Positions 21,815 through 26,209 of a DNA stretch of 26,209 bases are shown one piece after another. A program made the translations under genes and the position numbers. The notes under the pieces were generated by a model. That model was not told the origin of the DNA. It made no database searches and was given only the letters and a program-made list of their open reading frames with translations. Numbering within the stretch: the first letter of the stretch is position 1; each line of letters opens with the position of its first letter. The stretch covers positions 1-26,209 of IMG/VR virus record IMGVR_UViG_3300042863_001549. The stretch is one strand, 5' to 3'. This stretch comes from a virus.

Positions 21815-22061
21815 AACTAGACAATATGTAATCTTCAATGTATCGGAACTTGATAGCATAGACTTCTCACAAGTATTAGAAACAAGTGCTGATACTGTTC
21901 GTCGTTCAGTAGATGGAACACTAACATTCGTCAAGTGGGATGGTAATGTGCCACTATGTGTTGAGTCTCTAACAACCAAAGGTGAGTATTTGACTCACAG
22001 TGAGATCCTTGCTGAAATGAACACAGAAGCATGGACAATACCAATGTCAGAGGAAATGTAA
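21804..22061 (+). CDS. Small fibre-cassette protein between LamG genes
   Basis: 85 residues from the ATG at 21804 (chosen for the AAGGAG site; a longer frame starts at 21765). The sequence (MEFETRQYVIFNVSELDSID, FSQVLETSADTVRRSVDGT, TFVKWDG, LTTKGEYLTHSEILAEMNTE) looks like a compact alpha/beta protein. Similar short proteins ('YVIFNVSE.D.IDFSQV', 'KWDG..P.CV..L') accompany fibre genes in other aquatic phages as far as I recall. No function is known to me. It overlaps LamG 1 by 11 bases, and the next gene's GTG start follows its stop directly. A chaperone or adapter role for the neighbouring jellyrolls is a positional guess. Confidence 0.7.
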   Translation: MEFETRQYVIFNVSELDSIDFSQVLETSADTVRRSVDGTLTFVKWDGNVPLCVESLTTKGEYLTHSEILAEMNTEAWTIPMSEEM

Positions 22062-22718
22062 GTGGGATTAAGTCATTCACCAAAGATTGTTACTGACGGA
22101 TTGGTGCTGTGTTTAGATGCTGGTAATACCAAGTCGTATCCTGGTAGCGGAACAACTTGGACTGATTTAAGTGGTAATGCAAGAAATGCAACTAAAGGCG
22201 GGAGTCAATCTCCAACATATCCATTGTGGAACGCAGCTGGATATTTTGAGTTTACCGGAGGTGTCATCGCTGATAATTACAGTCGTTTCACAGTGACCAC
22301 CCCAACTATGACAGCCCTTACAGTTTTCACTTATCATTATTCCACGCAAGCCAGTGGGCATGTGCTGAGACACAGCACTGATTCTATGCAGATAGGTCCA
22401 AACGGTTACACAGCCGGACTTTCGTATAATGATGTGGCTTGTAGTCGATTAGATACTCTTAACACATGGGTCAGTGATGCACTCACTTTCAATGGTACAG
22501 TATTACGCGGTTATCGCAATGGAGTACAATACAGCACTACTACCAGAGGATCAACGGCAACCATAGCAGGTGGGACGCTGAATATTGGCTCTCGCAGTGA
22601 TAACTATCATGATCACTATGTAGGCAGAATAGCTATGGTAATAATATATTCAAAGGTATTGACGGCTGAGCAAATCCAACAAAACTTCAACGCACTTAGA
22701 GGAAGATACGGTATATGA
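22062..22718 (+). CDS. LamG-like (concanavalin jellyroll) protein 2, GTG start
   Basis: 218 residues. The GTG start at 22062 is supported by alignment of its first residues (MGLSHSPKIVTDGLVLCLDA) with LamG protein 1 (MGIAYNPKVVTNGLVFNFDA) and by a GAGG leader just upstream. The DAGNTKSYPGSGTTWTDLSG block is identical to that of protein 3. A typical jellyroll strand series follows, then the conserved ending IQQNFNALRGRYGI. The middle third (about 22260-22560) differs strongly from both paralogues, as expected for a specificity region, and parts of it are more GC-rich than its flanks. The stop overlaps the next ATG in ATGA. It is probably a carbohydrate-binding tip component. Confidence 0.8.
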   Translation: MGLSHSPKIVTDGLVLCLDAGNTKSYPGSGTTWTDLSGNARNATKGGSQSPTYPLWNAAGYFEFTGGVIADNYSRFTVTTPTMTALTVFTYHYSTQASGHVLRHSTDSMQIGPNGYTAGLSYNDVACSRLDTLNTWVSDALTFNGTVLRGYRNGVQYSTTTRGSTATIAGGTLNIGSRSDNYHDHYVGRIAMVIIYSKVLTAEQIQQNFNALRGRYGI

Positions 22719-23374
22719 GTGTATTTGCTGGACCAGAAATAGTTAATAGTGGATTAGTATTATCTTTAGATGCGGGCAATACTAAGTCATATCCAGGATC
22801 AGGCACGACATGGACTGATTTGAGCGGTAATGGGAATATTGGAACTCTCACAAATGGTCCAACTTATAGTAGTGTGAATGGTGGGTCTTTGGTTTTTGAT
22901 GGAGTTGATGATAAGGTATCAACAAACTATAAACCTTCCGGAGCAAGAAGTTATTTTATTTGGGTAAAATTTAACTCTCTTACCCATCCTTCTGGTTTTC
23001 AACTAACAGGAACTCAAGAATCGAATGCTTATACTTACATAGGAATACAAAATGGAGGAGATGTTTATTATTATGCTGGCACAGCCACTACTGGAGGAAA
23101 TATTGGAAATCCAGTGACAGTTAATACTTGGGTAAATCTCGGATTTGTTTTATTTTCCGATGGTTCCAGAAGAGTATATAAAAATGGTATAGAAATACAT
23201 TATAATACTGGTGGATTAGGAGGAACTGCAACTGCTGAATTTTCGGTAGGTTGTATTAATAATGCCTATAATGTAAATGGAAACATACCACAAGTTTCCA
23301 TTTACAGCAAAGCACTGACAGCAACAGAAATCCAACAAAACTTTAACGCTCTTCGCGGTAGATTTGGAATCTAA
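22715..23374 (+). CDS. LamG-like (concanavalin jellyroll) protein 3
   Basis: 219 residues, overlapping protein 2 by 4 bases (ATGA) with AGAGGA (22699-22704) as ribosome binding site. It starts MSVFAGPEIVNSGLVLSLDA and then has the same KSYPGSGTTWTDLSGNGN block. SLVFDGVDDKVSTNY and SYFIWVKFNS are classic LamG signatures, and the later strands include VNLGFVLFSDGSRRVYKNGI. It ends IQQNFNALRGRFGI. Unlike the two preceding copies, its last codons do not contain a Shine-Dalgarno or an overlapping ATG. They are instead followed by CTAAATAG. It is likely a glycan-binding subunit; the ligand is unknown. Confidence 0.83.
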   Translation: MSVFAGPEIVNSGLVLSLDAGNTKSYPGSGTTWTDLSGNGNIGTLTNGPTYSSVNGGSLVFDGVDDKVSTNYKPSGARSYFIWVKFNSLTHPSGFQLTGTQESNAYTYIGIQNGGDVYYYAGTATTGGNIGNPVTVNTWVNLGFVLFSDGSRRVYKNGIEIHYNTGGLGGTATAEFSVGCINNAYNVNGNIPQVSIYSKALTATEIQQNFNALRGRFGI

Positions 23375-23377
23375 ATA
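23371..23377 (+). promoter_or_regulatory. CTAAATA element before the second Gly-X-Y fibre
   Basis: CTAAATA overlaps the stop of LamG protein 3 (TAA 23372-23374) and is only 5 bases before the ATG at 23383. That is too near to be a normal promoter for that gene unless the message were leaderless. It is listed for completeness with the other CTAAATA sites. Confidence 0.12.
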
Positions 23378-23382
23378 GTAAC

Positions 23383-25830
23383 ATGGCCAATACATACAAA
23401 AATATAGTAATCACTCCAAATAGAGATACGGATGCAGCGAATGTTCCTTCCATTCGCTTTTCTGGTGGTGATGGAACTTCAAATACGGATATCAACGTAA
23501 GAGTATATACAACTCAAAGCGGAACATTATCTTTTGAAGGTTCTGCTGGCCAGTTATTTTCTATTACCAATGACCTGACAAATACAATCTTTTCAGTTAA
23601 TGACGTTTCAGGTATTCCTTCACTTGAAATTGATGCTGCTGGTTTAGTAAAACTAACTGAGTTTGGTGGTAACGTTGCTGTTGGTAGAGCTAATGCCACT
23701 TATAAAGTTGATGTGGTCGGCGGTGTAAATGCTAGTGCATTCTTTATCAATGGTCAGCCGACAAACATTCAGGGTATTCAGGGCCTTCAAGGGCGTCAAG
23801 GTATTCAAGGTACTACAGGATCTCAAGGCATTCAAGGCACATTAGGTCTCCAAGGTACTACAGGATCAACAGGTGGGACTGGATCAACCGGTCTTCAAGG
23901 CATTCAAGGAACAACAGGATCAACAGGTGGGACTGGATCAACCGGTCTTCAAGGCATTCAAGGAACAACAGGATCAACAGGTGGTACTGGTGGTACCGGT
24001 CTTCAAGGCATTCAAGGAACAACAGGATCAACAGGTGGTACTGGTGGTACCGGTCTTCAAGGCATTCAAGGCATTCAAGGTATTCAAGGTCGTCAAGGCA
24101 TTCAAGGAACCGATGGTCTACAAGGCCGTCAAGGCATTCAAGGCACTACAGGATCAACAGGTGGTACTGGTCTTCAAGGTTTTCAAGGTATTCAAGGTAC
24201 ATTAGGTCTTCAAGGCATCCAAGGAACAACAGGATCTCAGGGTATTCAAGGTTTAAGAGGTGCCTCTGATTGGACTCCAAACTTCTCTGGTGGTGTAACA
24301 CAATCATCATCCGATTCGTCTACATTTACTAAATCAACTGGTAATAATGCTGTTTGGGACGGTCAAGTATATTCCACACAAGGTTATGTGAGAGGCGCCT
24401 ACGCTACAGCAAGAGCATCAACGACTACTGCTCCTATTATGTTTGGTCTTAATTCTGACCCATCTACTGATGGTAATTATACAAGTATGGACTATGCGAT
24501 ATACTTTGTAGGTGACGGCACAATTCAGATTTATGAAAATGGATCACAAATTTCAACACATGGCGCATACACAACATCTTCAGTTCTCACAGTAACATAT
24601 GATGGTGTAAATGTTCGTTACTATAATGGTGCGACACTTTTAAGAACTGTTGCTAGAGCAATAGGAAATCCATTATATTTCGATAGTTCTTTCTACAGCA
24701 CAGGAACAAGTCTCAACTCTGTTGGTTTCGGTCCAATGGGTGAAAGTATTCAAGGCATCCAAGGCACATTAGGTCTACAAGGATTCCAGGGCATTCAAGG
24801 TACAACTGGTACTCAAGGTTTCCAAGGTATTCAAGGTACAACTGGCACTCAAGGTTTTCAAGGTATTCAAGGTACTACAGGATCAACAGGTGGTACTGGT
24901 GGTACCGGTCTTCAAGGTTTCCAGGGCATTCAAGGTCGTCAAGGTATACAAGGTGCAAATGGATTCCAGGGCATTCAAGGCACTACAGGATCAACAGGTG
25001 GTACTGGTGGTACCGGTCTTCAAGGGTTTCAAGGTACTACAGGATCAACAGGATCAACAGGTGGTACCGGTGGTACCGGTCTTCAAGGTTTCCAGGGCAT
25101 TCAAGGCTTTCAAGGCATTCAAGGTCGTCAAGGTATACAAGGTGCAAATGGATTCCAGGGCATTCAAGGCACTACAGGATCAACAGGTGGTACTGGTGGT
25201 ACCGGTCTTCAAGGTTTTCAGGGTATTCAAGGAACAACAGGATCAACAGGTGGTACTGGATCAACCGGTCTTCAAGGTTTCCAGGGCATTCAAGGCACTA
25301 CAGGATCAACAGGTGGTACTGGTGGTACCGGTCTTCAAGGCATTCAAGGAACAACAGGATCAACAGGTGGTACTGGTGGTACAGGTCTTCAAGGCTTTCA
25401 AGGCATTCAAGGGCGTCAAGGTATTCAAGGAGCCAATGGATTCCAGGGCACTACAGGATCAACAGGTAATACTGGTGGTACCGGTCTTCAAGGGTTTCAA
25501 GGTACTACAGGATCAACAGGATCAACAGGTGGTACCGGTCTTCAAGGGTTTCAAGGTACTACAGGATCAACAGGATCAACAGGTAATACTGGTGGTACCG
25601 GTCTTCAAGGCTTTCAAGGTATTCAAGGTATTCAAGGTCGTCAAGGTATTCAAGGCACCGATGGTCTTCAAGGTCGTCAAGGCATTCAAGGAACAACAGG
25701 CGGTACTGGTGGTACCGGTCTTCAAGGCTTTCAAGGTATTCAAGGTACAAGTGTTCAAGGCACAACTGGAACAATCGTCAGTAGTGCTAATGGTAGGTCT
25801 ATACTAATTTCAATGATTTTTGGTCGATAA
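23383..25830 (+). CDS. Second collagen-like tail fibre with jellyroll insert
   Basis: 815 residues. Residues 1-126 are an N-terminal domain common to aquatic phage fibres (YKNIVITPNRDTDAANVPSI, GQLFSITNDLTNTIFSVND, GLVKLTEFGGNVAVG). Residues 131-293 are about 55 Gly-X-Y triplets. Residues about 296-455 are a globular beta-rich domain (DWTPNFSGGVTQ, MDYAIYFVGDGTIQIYENGS, LTVTYDGVNVRYYNGATLLR) that looks like a concanavalin/SPRY-type jellyroll. Residues 458-790 are a second Gly-X-Y shaft of about 111 triplets. Its frame breaks once near the end (GTSVQG), and a short hydrophobic tail follows (SILISMIFGR). There is no strong Shine-Dalgarno directly upstream. The Gly-X-Y DNA contains perfect tandem repeats, so length is probably variable between isolates. 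It likely acts as a receptor-binding or spacer fibre. Confidence 0.84.
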   Translation: MANTYKNIVITPNRDTDAANVPSIRFSGGDGTSNTDINVRVYTTQSGTLSFEGSAGQLFSITNDLTNTIFSVNDVSGIPSLEIDAAGLVKLTEFGGNVAVGRANATYKVDVVGGVNASAFFINGQPTNIQGIQGLQGRQGIQGTTGSQGIQGTLGLQGTTGSTGGTGSTGLQGIQGTTGSTGGTGSTGLQGIQGTTGSTGGTGGTGLQGIQGTTGSTGGTGGTGLQGIQGIQGIQGRQGIQGTDGLQGRQGIQGTTGSTGGTGLQGFQGIQGTLGLQGIQGTTGSQGIQGLRGASDWTPNFSGGVTQSSSDSSTFTKSTGNNAVWDGQVYSTQGYVRGAYATARASTTTAPIMFGLNSDPSTDGNYTSMDYAIYFVGDGTIQIYENGSQISTHGAYTTSSVLTVTYDGVNVRYYNGATLLRTVARAIGNPLYFDSSFYSTGTSLNSVGFGPMGESIQGIQGTLGLQGFQGIQGTTGTQGFQGIQGTTGTQGFQGIQGTTGSTGGTGGTGLQGFQGIQGRQGIQGANGFQGIQGTTGSTGGTGGTGLQGFQGTTGSTGSTGGTGGTGLQGFQGIQGFQGIQGRQGIQGANGFQGIQGTTGSTGGTGGTGLQGFQGIQGTTGSTGGTGSTGLQGFQGIQGTTGSTGGTGGTGLQGIQGTTGSTGGTGGTGLQGFQGIQGRQGIQGANGFQGTTGSTGNTGGTGLQGFQGTTGSTGSTGGTGLQGFQGTTGSTGSTGNTGGTGLQGFQGIQGIQGRQGIQGTDGLQGRQGIQGTTGGTGGTGLQGFQGIQGTSVQGTTGTIVSSANGRSILISMIFGR
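23773..24267 (+). repeat. Gly-X-Y region 2a with 54-bp tandem repeats
   Basis: Residues 131-293, about 55 triplets. From 23863 there are four tandem copies of a 54-base unit (starts 23863, 23917, 23971, 24025), each six triplets. Copies 1 and 2 are identical; copies 3 and 4 are identical to each other over most of the unit. Confidence 0.88.
24754..25752 (+). repeat. Gly-X-Y region 2b with long direct repeats
   Basis: Residues 458-790, about 111 triplets built from GIQ, GFQ, GTT, GST, GGT, GLQ, GRQ and GAN. A stretch of about 100 bases is perfectly repeated (from about 24925 and from about 25114, 189 bases apart). The 17-mer GGTACCGGTCTTCAAGG occurs roughly ten times in regions 2a and 2b. Confidence 0.88.
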
Positions 25831-25849
25831 AAAGTAAGGTTACAAAAAA

Positions 25850-26209
25850 ATGGCAGATCCAAATATTTTTAATACAACAGTAATTAGTGGCAATACAGCA
25901 GTTCAAAACGTAACCACTGTATTAACCAGTGTTGTGTCAAATGCTGCTGCTTCTGGTAGAGTTTATAGAATCAATTCTTTGATTATCGCAAACGTCGATG
26001 GTGTGAATGCGGCTGATGTTACCGTTGATTTATTCCGATCATCTATTTCCTATAAAATTGCAAGTACTATTACTGTTCCTGCAGATGCTTCTCTTATAGT
26101 TATATCAAAAGAAAATTCCATATATCTTCAGGAAGGCGATTCTTTAAGATGTGCTGCATCGGCAAATAATGATTTAATGGCAGTATGTTCATTTGAGAAT
26201 ATAGCATAG
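25850..26209 (+). CDS. Small conserved-type phage structural protein, unknown function
   Basis: 119 residues, ending exactly at the last base of the window with TAG. It reads MADPNIFNTTVISGNTAVQN, then VYRINSLIIANVDGVNAADV, VDLFRSSISYKIASTITV, and the end DLMAVCSFENIA. The whole chain looks like a small beta-sandwich. Proteins with the core 'INS.IVSNVDG.NAADVTVDL.RS' are common next to tail-fibre genes of T4-like marine phages in my recollection, but their role is not established. The gene follows the second Gly-X-Y fibre after 19 bases. A TAAGGT leader (25835-25840) lies about 9 bases before the ATG. It may be a head or tail decoration protein or a fibre-attachment component. Confidence 0.75.
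   Translation: MADPNIFNTTVISGNTAVQNVTTVLTSVVSNAAASGRVYRINSLIIANVDGVNAADVTVDLFRSSISYKIASTITVPADASLIVISKENSIYLQEGDSLRCAASANNDLMAVCSFENIA

Noticed and set aside
22362-22378. GTGCTG/CAGCAC 6-bp stem in LamG2
   Set aside because: Short, in the middle of a gene, no T run and no positional logic. Such stems are expected by chance.
20921-23374. Diversity-generating retroelement acting on the lectin-like genes
   Set aside because: There is no reverse transcriptase, template repeat or adenine-specific variation pattern in the window. The jellyroll genes are LamG-like, not C-type lectins. The element could lie outside the window, but nothing here supports it.
23863-24078. Regularly repeated DNA units resembling a CRISPR array
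   Set aside because: The repeats are in frame, 54 bases with no distinct spacers, and encode Gly-X-Y triplets. There are no cas genes and no palindromic repeat.
23873-25807. Alternative-frame open stretches in Gly-X-Y regions 2a and 2b
   Set aside because: Same repeat artefact; translations are VFKAFKEQQDQQ-like and start inside the real gene without a start signal.

Overview
The window is a single-strand late structural module of a T4-like (contractile-tailed) bacteriophage genome. Every recognisable gene is on the + strand. Genes abut or overlap by a few bases, and no gap exceeds about 45 bases. There are no tRNA, rRNA, integrase, transposase or host-like metabolic genes. The style of the baseplate and fibre proteins (a very large DUF4815-type protein, glycine-rich adhesin, Gly-X-Y fibres, lectin-like jellyroll proteins) is that of aquatic T4-like phages such as cyanophages, pelagiphages and their relatives. 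The sequence is AT-rich by eye. It does not identify the host, and I do not name one.

Layout. (1) Positions 1-5288 hold three baseplate wedge genes in T4 order: the 3' part of gp6, a gp7-like protein and a gp8-like protein. Each carries a beta-rich repeat (roughly 'IVNGG..Y...PTVTI.GDGTGA.A') inserted in its body. (2) Positions 5314-11292 encode a 1992-residue DUF4815/VrlC-like tail or baseplate protein, in the place where T4 has genes 9-12. (3) Positions 11297-13818 hold a small coiled-coil protein, a fibre ending in a self-cleaving S74 intramolecular chaperone, and a glycine-rich adhesin. (4) Positions 13859-15839 hold two small virion-type proteins and a second fibre. (5) Positions 15866-20934 hold a coiled-coil protein coupled to a 1485-residue fibre with about 172 consecutive Gly-X-Y triplets. 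(6) Positions 20921-23374 hold a cassette of three related LamG-like (jellyroll) proteins interleaved with two small proteins, joined by start/stop overlaps. (7) Positions 23383-26209 hold a second Gly-X-Y fibre with tandem DNA repeats and a jellyroll-like insert, followed by a small conserved-type protein that ends at the last base.

How the genes work together. The wedge proteins and the DUF4815 protein would form the baseplate rim. The remaining two-thirds of the window encodes several alternative or co-assembled receptor-binding appendages with shared modules: N-terminal attachment domains, 11-residue helical repeats, Gly-X-Y shafts, 'GN.GIGT..P' blocks and lectin-like heads. Candidate T4-type late promoters (NATAAATA) lie shortly upstream of four gene starts. 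Every ATAAATA I found on the + strand is in such a position.

The most notable features are the proline-poor Gly-X-Y shafts with young tandem duplications, the LamG cassette whose conserved C-terminal codons also supply the next gene's ribosome binding site and start, the beta-repeat spread through three consecutive baseplate proteins, and two RNA hairpins just inside coiled-coil genes. All homology statements rest on recognition by eye; no searches were run.
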